Positions 17,366 through 24,654 of a DNA stretch of 64,000 nt are shown piece by piece. The translations under genes and the position numbers were made by a program. The notes under the pieces are model-generated. The model was not told where the DNA came from, did no database searches, and saw only the letters and a program-made list of their open reading frames with translations. This DNA comes from Nostoc sp. HK-01 (GTDB lineage: Bacteria; Cyanobacteriota; Cyanobacteriia; Cyanobacteriales; Nostocaceae). Within the stretch, counting starts at the first letter, position 1. Each line of letters begins with the position of its first letter. The stretch is taken from the NCBI GenBank assembly GCA_003990705.1, contig AP018318.1:1863501-1927500 (forward strand), read 5' to 3'.

Positions 17366-18208
17366 GTGAATTATCTAAGCGTCATTGATAGTAATTGGAT
17401 GCAAAAACTTCAGCAGAAAAAAGGAGCGATCGCTATAGGATTAATGGCGATAATTCTTCCTGCTTGTAGTTATGACCAACCACAGGCGATAACTCCAGCA
17501 ACGCCAGAACAACAACGCAACCAAGTTAGTCGAGAAATAGTAGATAGCCAGATAGAAGAAGTCACAGATAAAACAGATAAGATTATTGGCAAAAGTGTCA
17601 CAATTACCACTCAACCGATAAGATTAATTGGCCCTACCAGCTTTACAGTTAACGATAAAGAACTATTTGATAATCAAAATATTTTAGTTATTAATGCCAC
17701 AGGGCAACCTTTTACATTACCCAGTACAAATAACATCCCAATTCAAATTACTGGACAAGTTCGCAGATTTGATTTAGCACAAATTAATCAAGATTATAAA
17801 TTAGATTTGCAGACCGATTATTACAGAGATTACGATGATCAACCTGTGATTGTAGCTAAATCACTGGCTTTATCTCCTAATCCAGGCGAACTAACTACCA
17901 ACCCCAACGCCTACTATGGTAAAAAGCTAACAGTCACAGGTAAAGTTGCAAATATCAATAGTGCGATCGCCTACACTCTAGATGAAAACAAATTGCTAGG
18001 TGGCGAAGATTTACTCATACTACACACAAAACCACAAGCAAAAGTGAAGCCAGGAGAGCAAATATCTGTCTCAGGTGTCCTGCGTCCCCTCGTTATTACA
18101 GAATTAGAGCGAGACTACAACCTGACTTGGGATTTAAATTTGCGGAAGCAACTAGAAGCAAAGTACCGGAATAAACCTGTATTAGTAGTTACAAATGTTG
18201 CTCCTTAA
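17366..18208 (+). CDS. Predicted lipoprotein, unknown function
   Basis: The N-terminal region has a positively charged start (QKLQQKKG), a hydrophobic core (AIAIGLMAIILP) and a lipobox LPAC with Cys at about residue 34, so the mature protein should be lipid-anchored. The rest (residues ~70-280) contains two similar beta-rich segments, each pairing a GKSVTITTQ- or GKKLTVTGKV-type strand with an RxYxDxxxxPVIVAKS/RNKPVLVVTNV-type strand, suggesting two OB-like barrels. A start at Met12 (MQKLQQKKG) is possible and would shorten the signal. It lies downstream of the DUF2382 cluster on the same strand but behind a terminator. Not recognised beyond this. Confidence 0.8.
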   Translation: MNYLSVIDSNWMQKLQQKKGAIAIGLMAIILPACSYDQPQAITPATPEQQRNQVSREIVDSQIEEVTDKTDKIIGKSVTITTQPIRLIGPTSFTVNDKELFDNQNILVINATGQPFTLPSTNNIPIQITGQVRRFDLAQINQDYKLDLQTDYYRDYDDQPVIVAKSLALSPNPGELTTNPNAYYGKKLTVTGKVANINSAIAYTLDENKLLGGEDLLILHTKPQAKVKPGEQISVSGVLRPLVITELERDYNLTWDLNLRKQLEAKYRNKPVLVVTNVAP

Positions 18209-18270
18209 AAGTTTTTACAGATTAAGCCAGTACTAGCTTATACCAATTCAGCGATTCTTTTGTTGACACT

Positions 18271-18302
18271 CCTCGCATTTTTAGGGCGAGGATTCTTTTT
18301 TA
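18271..18302 (+). terminator. Hairpin with T-run after the lipoprotein gene; resembles an IS200/IS605-type end
   Basis: CCTCGC / GCGAGG (18271-18276, 18286-18291) followed by ATTCTTTTTT gives a terminator 63 nt past the lipoprotein stop. The wider string TTGACACTCCTCGC...GCGAGGATTCTT resembles, from memory, the sub-terminal hairpin found at ends of cyanobacterial TnpB (IS200/IS605) elements, so this may be a solo remnant. Confidence 0.55.
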
Positions 18303-18353
18303 TCAAAGTGGAGGAGTGGAAGTGCCATTTTATGCTCTAAATTGTAACTATCT

Positions 18354-18373
18354 CATTTATTAGGGGTTCCTCT
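18354..18373. repeat. 20-bp direct repeat, left copy (flanks higA)
   Basis: CATTTATTAGGGGTTCCTCT, identical to 18783-18802. The two copies enclose about 409 bp containing only the orphan higA gene. Confidence 0.9.
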
Positions 18374-18502
18374 CAAATCGCAGTAATGTTTCTTTTTCAG
18401 TTTAGATAATCTTTTCAAGTTAAATTAAATCACCCTTACTTAACAGACAAATTATTACAATTCCTAAGAAACTAAAACACGAGGACGAATAGTTTCTTGA
18501 AT

Positions 18503-18757
18503 TTATTTGCCTACCGTTTGTTCAGCTAACTTCAATTCATAGTTTTTCTGAAGATTTAGCCAAAACTCTCCACCAGTTCCAAAATATTGACCTAATCGCA
18601 AAGCTGTATCAGCTGTTATCCCTCTTTTTCCATTGATGATTTCGGTAATCCGGTTTTTAGGAACATGGAGAACATGAGCTAAATCACTTGCTGTCATACC
18701 AAGTTCTGTGATTTCATCCCCAAGAATTTCTCCTGGGTGGATGGGTGAACGTGCCAT
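18503..18757 (-). CDS. higA: HigA-family antitoxin (XRE helix-turn-helix), no HigB beside it
   Basis: The 84-residue protein has the HigA signature: HPGEILGDEITELGMTASDL at the start, then the helix-turn-helix VPKNRITEIINGKRGITADT and ALRLGQYFGTGGEFWLNLQK. HigA antitoxins bind the HigB mRNA interferase and repress the operon. Normally higB lies directly upstream, that is to the right on this strand; only about 100 nt separate higA from the next gene and no HigB-like frame is there, so this is an orphan or a lone regulator. A GGAGAG Shine-Dalgarno site lies 5 nt before the ATG. Identical 20-bp direct repeats flank it at 18354 and 18783, hinting at loss or acquisition by recombination. Confidence 0.92.
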   Translation of the reverse strand: MARSPIHPGEILGDEITELGMTASDLAHVLHVPKNRITEIINGKRGITADTALRLGQYFGTGGEFWLNLQKNYELKLAEQTVGK

Positions 18758-18782
18758 TTATCTCTCCAGATGGGTATTTTTG

Positions 18783-18802
18783 CATTTATTAGGGGTTCCT
18801 CT
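18783..18802. repeat. 20-bp direct repeat, right copy
   Basis: Identical to 18354-18373. Here the repeat also makes the left arm of an imperfect hairpin (GGGGTTCCTCT/AGAGAAACCCC, 18792-18814) lying downstream of the minus-strand TPR gene, so this copy may double as that gene's terminator. Confidence 0.85.
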
Positions 18803-18857
18803 AAGAGAAACCCCCAAAAAATTTATTTTTTACAGTTATCTTAAACCAACCAATTTA

Positions 18858-19751
18858 TTATGGCTTGGGAGTACTTGCTGGTACTGGTACTGGTACTGGT
18901 ACTGGTGCGGAAGTTGCAGCAGACGTAGGAGTGGATGAAGCGGTTGCGGCTTTGTTAATTTCGTCTCGATATTGAGCAGGCGCTAAATTTACTGCACTAT
19001 CAAACAAAGGTTTAGCTTCAGATGTTTTGCCTTGTTCCTTCAATAACATAGCTTTAGCTAAAACTGGGCGAAAATCTTTGGGATCTTTCTTAATTGCTTG
19101 GTTATAGACATTCACAGCTTGAGGAAAGCGTTTTTGAGCAGCATAGACATTGCCTAATAGCACCTGTACAGCGATAACATTCACGCTTCCCGGCTGAATA
19201 TTATTGGCTTGAGTAGCATTATTTAAAGTTTCTTGTAATAGACCAATAGCCGCTTCGGGGCGTTGCTGGTCTATTAACAGTGCTACCATACCCTGTAAAG
19301 CCTTCAAATCACCGGGTTTAGTATCAAGAATTGTGCGATATGCTTGGGCGGCTCCTTCTTTATCACCAATTTGTTGCTTGGCTTGAGCTAAGAGGACTCC
19401 ATATTCCGACCTTTCAGGGTTGAGTTTAGCTAGTTTTTCTAAAGGGGCAATTACTCCTTGAACATCACCTTGATTCAGGCTTAAAAGCTGTAGCCGCGCT
19501 TGCAATAAACCTTTAAGGGCAGTTTGATTCTCAGGTTCCCGTTGTAAAACTAGTTCATAACCCCGTACTTCGTCTTGCAATTTTGATTTTTGGTCAGAGG
19601 AAGCCAAGTTACCTTTAGGAGCAGTATTCTGGCTTGTCGGTGTTGGACTATTGAAAGCGCTAATAATAGGAATTATAGATACACCCACAAACATAAGAAC
19701 GGCTAATGCCAAGATGACTCGCACTATCCAACGATTACGCGTTTGAGACAC
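18858..19751 (-). CDS. Tetratricopeptide-repeat membrane-anchored protein
   Basis: A 297-residue protein with an N-terminal membrane anchor (VRVILALAVLMFVGVSIIPI, ~residues 10-30) and then about five TPR units (for example AAQAYRTILDTKPGDLKALQ and AVNVYNQAIKKDPKDFRPVL) across residues ~60-265. The C-terminus is a Ser/Thr/Ala-rich tail ending in four Pro-Val pairs, coded by a GGTACT hexamer run on the plus strand near 18880-18905 that may vary in length. TPR proteins act as scaffolds for complexes; the partner here is unknown. It is divergent from the RGG-tailed gene at 20126. Confidence 0.9.
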   Translation of the reverse strand: MSQTRNRWIVRVILALAVLMFVGVSIIPIISAFNSPTPTSQNTAPKGNLASSDQKSKLQDEVRGYELVLQREPENQTALKGLLQARLQLLSLNQGDVQGVIAPLEKLAKLNPERSEYGVLLAQAKQQIGDKEGAAQAYRTILDTKPGDLKALQGMVALLIDQQRPEAAIGLLQETLNNATQANNIQPGSVNVIAVQVLLGNVYAAQKRFPQAVNVYNQAIKKDPKDFRPVLAKAMLLKEQGKTSEAKPLFDSAVNLAPAQYRDEINKAATASSTPTSAATSAPVPVPVPVPASTPKP

Positions 19752-20125
19752 AGTTGTGTAATTCTCCAGAACTCTAATGACATTATCATTGACACAAATC
19801 GGAAATGAAAAATTTCCAAAACTTTGCGGAATACCGCCAATTGCCTGTGAATTTTATAACAAATAACTATTTCCGCTGCTAAAGTAAGTGATGACTTTAG
19901 GGGGAGCCGTCAGAGTTATACCTATGATATGCTTCCGAAACTGGTGTCTAGACGCTAGATTAAACATTTAGAGTATAAATGTAAATTTAGCGTTTTTAAA
20001 TTGTATTGGGCGTTGTCCTGTGCCTTGATGGAAATAAATATACTTTCATCAGCCGCACAAACGCTCTTTCCAGTTGCTTTAGTAAAATCCCACAATGGGA
20101 TGTGTCTCCGCCGCAAGGAGTTTTT

Positions 20126-21142
20126 ATGAATTCCGACCTGATGCCTTCGCCTGAATCTTCTAATTTGCCTGAGTCCAATCAATCTGAAACCGAGATAGAT
20201 ATAGCCGCTGATGTACCAACAGTAGCAGCTCCAATTTCTGAATCGGAAAATTCGACTATTGACCCTAGTGAGACCGACAACGATGCTTATTTAGCCAATC
20301 GACAGCAACCGATTCCCCCACCCAGCGAACCAATGCAGTACAGAGCGATCGGCTTAGTCCGTGGTCGCTACATTGCAAGCAGTGAGCAGTTTACTCAAGG
20401 TACGCTCTTGACTGCGGATGGGGTGGAAATCCAAGCCGTTCTTCTCGGTCGCATTATGAGCTTAGTTAAGAATCACCTTGATTTAGAAAAAAATCATCTG
20501 TGGGTAGTTTACCCGCGTACTAAGCAAGAAAATGATGCCTTACATTTGCAAATTGTGGGCGTGTGGGAACCAGAAAATCTGGCAAAACAGCAAGCACAAG
20601 ATTCGCCAGATGATGAATTACCACCAGCCGATGATGCTGTAACTGATAAAAGTGACATTAAACCTTCATCAGATATTCCCGATGGTGGTTTTTCTGTGCG
20701 TGGCGAGGTAGTTTACCAGTCTTTTGACGACAAGAACTTGGTTGTCAAAATTAAGCAGGCTGCTCGCAAACACGATGAAAAACCTAAATACTTTAAGCTA
20801 AAACTCAAAGGTGTCCTCACCACAAAAGCTGTGGGTAAGTTCTGGGACTTTCAAGTGAAACGAGATGGTGATTTATTAGCCATAGAAACGGCTGAGGCGA
20901 TCGCAGATCTACCCAAAAAACGCCGACCACCCCAAAGAGGTGGCCCCGGTGGTTTCCGTGGTGGTGGCGGTGGTGGTGGTCGCCGACCATTCCCCCCCAG
21001 ACGTACTGGAGGAGACAGCCCCAGCCCACGCCCAATCAAGAAAATAGGCGGTGGCGAAGCCTCGGTGGTGTCTAAACCGCTGCCAAAATCTTCTACTCCT
21101 ACGCCTAAGCCGATTAAAAAACAAAAGCCACCACAAGAGTAA
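20126..21142 (+). CDS. Conserved cyanobacterial hypothetical protein with RGG-rich tail
   Basis: The start at 20126 (MNSDLMPSPE) has AAGGAG 6 nt upstream; the longer frame to 20006 adds a segment without family character. The 338-residue product has an acidic disordered N-terminus, then a conserved segment from about residue 70 (YRAIGLVRGRYIASSEQFTQ, LLTADGVEIQAVLLGRIMSL, LWVVYPRT) and a second one (FSVRGEVVYQSFDDKNLVVK, FKLKLKGVL) that read like two beta-barrel modules. The tail has RRPPQRGGPGGFRGGGGGGG, an RGG-box-like low-complexity region, then Pro/Lys repeats. RGG tails often bind RNA or drive condensation, so an RNA-associated role is a reasonable guess but not shown. Confidence 0.8.
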   Translation: MNSDLMPSPESSNLPESNQSETEIDIAADVPTVAAPISESENSTIDPSETDNDAYLANRQQPIPPPSEPMQYRAIGLVRGRYIASSEQFTQGTLLTADGVEIQAVLLGRIMSLVKNHLDLEKNHLWVVYPRTKQENDALHLQIVGVWEPENLAKQQAQDSPDDELPPADDAVTDKSDIKPSSDIPDGGFSVRGEVVYQSFDDKNLVVKIKQAARKHDEKPKYFKLKLKGVLTTKAVGKFWDFQVKRDGDLLAIETAEAIADLPKKRRPPQRGGPGGFRGGGGGGGRRPFPPRRTGGDSPSPRPIKKIGGGEASVVSKPLPKSSTPTPKPIKKQKPPQE

Positions 21143-21392
21143 GTAAAAAGTAAAAAGTAAAAAGTAAAAAGGTGAGGCAGTGCGTTGGGCGGGTCTCCCG
21201 ACTTGTAGACACGCTCTGCGCGGCTTCTCGCAGAGTAGCAACTGCCGTTAGCGCAGCGTTAGCGACGCAGGAGCGTCACCCGAAGGGTAAGAGTAAAGAA
21301 CTAATTCTTTTCTTTTGCCTTTTGCTTTTTTACTTTTGCTTTTTTACTTTTGCCTTTTGCCTTTTGCCTTTTGCCTTCTGCCTTTTGCCTTC
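21143..21392. repeat. Intergenic mosaic of heptamer repeats and a palindromic core
   Basis: Left edge: GTAAAAA heptamers, four in a row (21143-21171). Core: GGCAGTGCGTTG ... CAACTGCC inverted repeat containing GC-rich sub-hairpins. Right edge: pyrimidine heptamers (TTTTGCC and variants, ~21305-21390). These resemble the short tandemly repeated repetitive (STRR) sequences of heterocystous cyanobacteria. The A/G-rich left and C/T-rich right edges are roughly complementary, so the whole stretch can fold back. It fills the gap between convergent genes. Confidence 0.75.
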
Positions 21393-22562
21393 CTAAAAAT
21401 CTGTCCAACGGTCTTGGGGTAAGAACGATCGCTCCATTGGAATTGGGGCGACCGGTTCAGTTAGGGTAAAAGTGCCGGCTGCAATCCATTGTTTTAACTC
21501 TAGGGCGACTTGCCGAGATAAGAACATACTGGCTAAAGGTGCCGTTCGCACTGGTTTATTCTCGATGGTGAGTCGCCCAGATTTGAGTTGGGCGTAACTC
21601 ACTAACCCAAAGGTAGGACGAACGCGCCGGGGAATGGAAAAATCGACGATGGGCGCGACTAAATCTTTGTCTTGCACTGCACAGTGTTCAACTACAACTT
21701 CGTTTAAGACTGGGAATGGTATCCCGACACCCAACATCAATGAAGGGCCATAACTTTTAAAGTAACAACCACGCACCCAACGGGCTTGCATTTGTTTCGC
21801 ATCCCCCATTAAGGCTAAGGTTGCAGCCGGGCCAATGGGTGTGCGATTGGCTAACCGCTTTTGTAAGGGGAAGTGTTGCGTACCTTCCCAAGCTATGTAG
21901 CCGATACCACCTCCTAAAAAAATCCGCGTCCCGATGCCAATTAGTTGTAAATCGGGGTCGTTGAACAAAGGCGAAATTGCGCCAGGATTAGAGTAGACGG
22001 CGTTACCGAGATGGGGTTGTAAAGGGCCGAGATAAGTAAAAAGTGGGCGATCGCCACCATTCACACCCACGATAAAATTTTGATACAGGTTGCGGGGATT
22101 GAATAAATAAAATTGATTGATAGTATCACGAGTAATGGTAGTTTCAAAAGTTGCCCGTGGATAACAATCGGTGACTTGTCCTTGCGCCCTCACTTGTACC
22201 TGTTTCCCGGCAATTAAATCTTCAATAACGTGACCACCGCCACGTTCGCGGACTTCTTCGCCGTCCATCGTCTCCACTGCACAACTAGCACCCAAGTATA
22301 AATCTACAGCCCCAAAACCGGAATATGCGGGTACGCCATCGATCCAGCAACGGCGAATTTTTATCGGGGGGTCAGTGTGTCCTAGATTAATAATGGCACC
22401 GCTGGATTCCATTGGCTCAAATGTGCCAGTGGTAATTACATCAACTTCTTTGGCAACTTTGCTTACGCCGACTTCTGCGACTCGTGCTTTGACTTCTTCA
22501 ACTGTGAAAACGACTGCACGCTGGCGGCTAATTTTTTCGTTAATTTCGGCGATCGTTCGCAT
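21393..22562 (-). CDS. DUF39/HcyBio homocysteine-biosynthesis family protein
   Basis: The ~389-residue product matches the DUF39 (homocysteine biosynthesis, HcyBio) family: KEVDVITTGTFEPMESSGAI, NLGHTDPPIKIRRCWIDGVP, the glycine-rich GGDRPLFTYLGPLQPHLGNA, and LIGIGTRIFLGGGIGYIAWE. In methanogens and some anaerobes DUF39 proteins take part in building homocysteine from aspartate semialdehyde and sulfide. Cysteines that might carry sulfur are present (RRCWIDG, GASCAVE, VEHCAVQ). A partner ferredoxin-type protein, common in the archaeal pathway, is not fused here. Met at 22562 (MRTIAEINEKI) is the likely start; 22571 is three codons upstream. Whether the protein makes homocysteine in a cyanobacterium is inference. 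Confidence 0.88.
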   Translation of the reverse strand: MRTIAEINEKISRQRAVVFTVEEVKARVAEVGVSKVAKEVDVITTGTFEPMESSGAIINLGHTDPPIKIRRCWIDGVPAYSGFGAVDLYLGASCAVETMDGEEVRERGGGHVIEDLIAGKQVQVRAQGQVTDCYPRATFETTITRDTINQFYLFNPRNLYQNFIVGVNGGDRPLFTYLGPLQPHLGNAVYSNPGAISPLFNDPDLQLIGIGTRIFLGGGIGYIAWEGTQHFPLQKRLANRTPIGPAATLALMGDAKQMQARWVRGCYFKSYGPSLMLGVGIPFPVLNEVVVEHCAVQDKDLVAPIVDFSIPRRVRPTFGLVSYAQLKSGRLTIENKPVRTAPLASMFLSRQVALELKQWIAAGTFTLTEPVAPIPMERSFLPQDRWTDF

Positions 22563-22684
22563 AATAATCAAAATTAGGGGTGTAAGGGTATAAAGGTGTA
22601 GGGGTGTAGGTGTTCAAAACCCTTACACTCAGTCTCAATAATTAACATTTATGCGTAAGTCCTCATGGATTCGCAAACTTTTCC

Positions 22685-22720
22685 CTATCACCTGTAACCT
22701 GTAACCTATCACCTATTCCC
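22685..22720. repeat. Heptamer STRR tract (CCTGTAA/CCTATCA)
   Basis: Five consecutive 7-mers CCTATCA-CCTGTAA-CCTGTAA-CCTATCA-CCTATTC between the DUF39 gene and the Uma2 gene. A second G-rich tract (GGTGTAAGGGTATAAAGGTGT) lies at about 22580-22615. Typical STRR-like intergenic DNA. Confidence 0.65.
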
Positions 22721-22722
22721 GA

Positions 22723-23427
22723 TTAATCAATAGTTTCTGGGTCGATATTTAATTCCCGCAGTTTTGCTGCTAACTTTTCGGCTCGTGCTTGCGCTAGTTC
22801 TTTTTGCTGACATTCAAACTCTGCGGCTTCTTCTGGTGTCGGAATTAATAGACCTACTGGTGTAAAAAATCGCAATAGTCCTTCATGAATCCCCAGGTAT
22901 AAACCTAACTGCTGACTCCACAAATGTCCTTGAGCATTTGCTTCTAGAACTTGGTATTGACCATCAACTAAATGAAATCCGGCAAATTCTTGCGTTTCTG
23001 GGTCAAACCAAAAATAATCGGGTGTGCGGAAAGTATTTTGGTATAGTTTTTTCTTTAAATCTTTATCGGTTTTCGCAGTTGATTCTGAAAGAATTTCTAA
23101 AATTACGTTAGGATATTTCCCTTCTTCTTCCCAAACTACCCAACTTTTACGAGTTCGACGCTCTGTATCCAGCACAACAAAAAAATCTGGCCCCCGGAAG
23201 TGTTCATCTTTGCGTTTATTCCAACTGTAGTAAATAGTCAGATTTCCAGCAGCGTAGAAGTCATTTCTGTCTCGCCACAACCACTTTAGACATTTGAGTA
23301 AGAGCATAATCTGCTCTAGATGCAGTTCTGTTTCCAAGGGAGGTTCGTCGCTGTATAAATCACCTGGAGGAAAGATAACATCTTCTGGTTTTGCTTGAGG
23401 AGCGTCTAGTTCTTTGGCGAGGGACAT
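22723..23427 (-). CDS. Uma2-family (DUF820) putative endonuclease
   Basis: A 234-residue member of the restriction-endonuclease-fold family that is highly expanded in filamentous cyanobacteria. The PD-(D/E)XK-like core is visible as the Asp in HFRGPDFFVVLD, then the segment WEEEGKYPNVILEILSESTA with its conserved Glu and Ser-Glu-Ser-Thr, and KDLKKKLYQNTFRTPDYFWF. The C-terminus (EFECQQKELAQARAEKLAAK) is a short coiled coil. Biological role unknown; these genes are often loosely associated with mobile DNA. It is divergent from the DUF5895-like gene. Confidence 0.9.
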   Translation of the reverse strand: MSLAKELDAPQAKPEDVIFPPGDLYSDEPPLETELHLEQIMLLLKCLKWLWRDRNDFYAAGNLTIYYSWNKRKDEHFRGPDFFVVLDTERRTRKSWVVWEEEGKYPNVILEILSESTAKTDKDLKKKLYQNTFRTPDYFWFDPETQEFAGFHLVDGQYQVLEANAQGHLWSQQLGLYLGIHEGLLRFFTPVGLLIPTPEEAAEFECQQKELAQARAEKLAAKLRELNIDPETID

Positions 23428-23662
23428 GAGGAGATGACTGCATCTGGTAGTGATGGGTTTATTTTAACTTCTAGCTGGAAACAGGGTGTAGGGGCAAACA
23501 TTTTTGATATTTGGTTGCGAGATAATCTGTATTCCCTCCTGTTAAAATCTACTTCATAATGTGCAGAATGTACCATTTGAATGGTACAAATGGGAGATAC
23601 AATTCCCACATCAGCGCATAACGGTAAACTTGGATAGCAAAACACACCTACAGCCTAAAACG

Positions 23663-24532
23663 ATGAAAGCATCTGCTAAGTTCGACTTTGAGGACGAGAA
23701 ATTTAATGCGCCGCCTTCTCAAGTCATCCCTTGGTGTCAGATGATTAATCCTCGGTATGGCAGTGATGGGATGCAAACCTATGGTCTTGCCATCAAGCTA
23801 GATAATGCCAATGCTGTGGGGTTTCAGCCGGATGAAAATTGGCAGCAAGTAGAGCATGAATTTAGCTCTGGTGTTGAAACAGTTTTTATCTCTACTACTC
23901 CGCGCTTGGTGATAGTGCGTCGAGGGCCTTTGTCAGTCAAAGACCGTGAAACAGGGCTGAAATTAGGTACGTTAAAAGAAAATTATGATGCCTTTTTGGC
24001 TGATAAACTCAAATTTAAAACTTTTACGCGCTATTTAATTTTCTTAGTTAGTGAAGATAAGAAATTTTTACATGAATTGCCACTGCAATTAACTCTCAAT
24101 GGTGCAGCCGGAGCAAGTTTCAGCAAAACTTATTGTGAGTTTCAACAAGGCAAAGTTGTGAGTGGTTTTGTTGCAGAGTTAGAAAGAACTTATGCTGTAT
24201 ATCGTAAACAACCTGTAACACCAAAAGGGCCATTATTCCACGCGCATGGCATTTTTTGTCCGATTATTGAGTGTGAAGAAAGAGGGATTGAACCCAACAC
24301 GGTGTTAGTTGCTTCTACTGTAGATTACAAACATCCAACAGTTGGGACATTAACTCAATACCTGATTGCTTCTGATGCGCCTGAGTCGGCAATTATCTGC
24401 AAATATTTTGAAGAATACAAGGAATTTGGGAAGGAACCTGTCAGAACAGAAACTAGTAAACCTGTGATGGCGGGTGTTTCTAGTTCCTATATTTATGCTG
24501 ATGAGGATGATTTTGGTTATCCGCCTTACTAA
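23663..24532 (+). CDS. DUF5895-like cyanobacterial protein
   Basis: The 289-residue product starts MKASAKFDFEDEKFNAPPSQ and contains PWCQMINPRYGSDGMQTYGL and LTLNGAAGASFSKTYCEFQQ, which I associate, with moderate certainty, with the domain DUF5895 found mainly in cyanobacteria. I chose 23663 over the longer frame from 23561 because the preceding 34 residues look like untranslated leader, although no clear Shine-Dalgarno sequence is present. It is rich in aromatic and charged residues, has no signal peptide or membrane segment, and ends in an acidic tail (YADEDDFGYPPY). Function unknown; single-strand-binding or phage-like accessory roles cannot be judged from sequence alone. Confidence 0.75.
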   Translation: MKASAKFDFEDEKFNAPPSQVIPWCQMINPRYGSDGMQTYGLAIKLDNANAVGFQPDENWQQVEHEFSSGVETVFISTTPRLVIVRRGPLSVKDRETGLKLGTLKENYDAFLADKLKFKTFTRYLIFLVSEDKKFLHELPLQLTLNGAAGASFSKTYCEFQQGKVVSGFVAELERTYAVYRKQPVTPKGPLFHAHGIFCPIIECEERGIEPNTVLVASTVDYKHPTVGTLTQYLIASDAPESAIICKYFEEYKEFGKEPVRTETSKPVMAGVSSSYIYADEDDFGYPPY

Positions 24533-24580
24533 AGTATGAAGCAAATAGCCCTCAGACTGAAGTCTGGGGCTATACAAACT

Positions 24581-24601
24581 AAACCCGCCTGTGCGGGTTT
24601 T
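24581..24601 (+). terminator. Terminator-like hairpin AAACCCGC/GCGGGTTT
   Basis: Perfect 8-bp stem (24581-24588, 24593-24600) with a CTGT loop and TTTT at the 3' side, 49 nt after the DUF5895-like stop. A second small hairpin (CCTCAGACTGAAGTCTGGGG, 24550-24569) precedes it. The pair looks like a dispersed Nostoc-type intergenic unit that also serves the convergent mltA gene. Confidence 0.65.
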
Positions 24602-24654
24602 GAGAAAGTCCGCCTATCGCGGTGGCGCTGCGCTTGGCGCACCAGTCGAACTTT

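Noticed and set aside
20817-21241. Several minus-strand frames opposite the RGG-tailed gene
   Set aside because: They are His/Pro/Arg-rich antisense readings of the low-complexity glycine tract.
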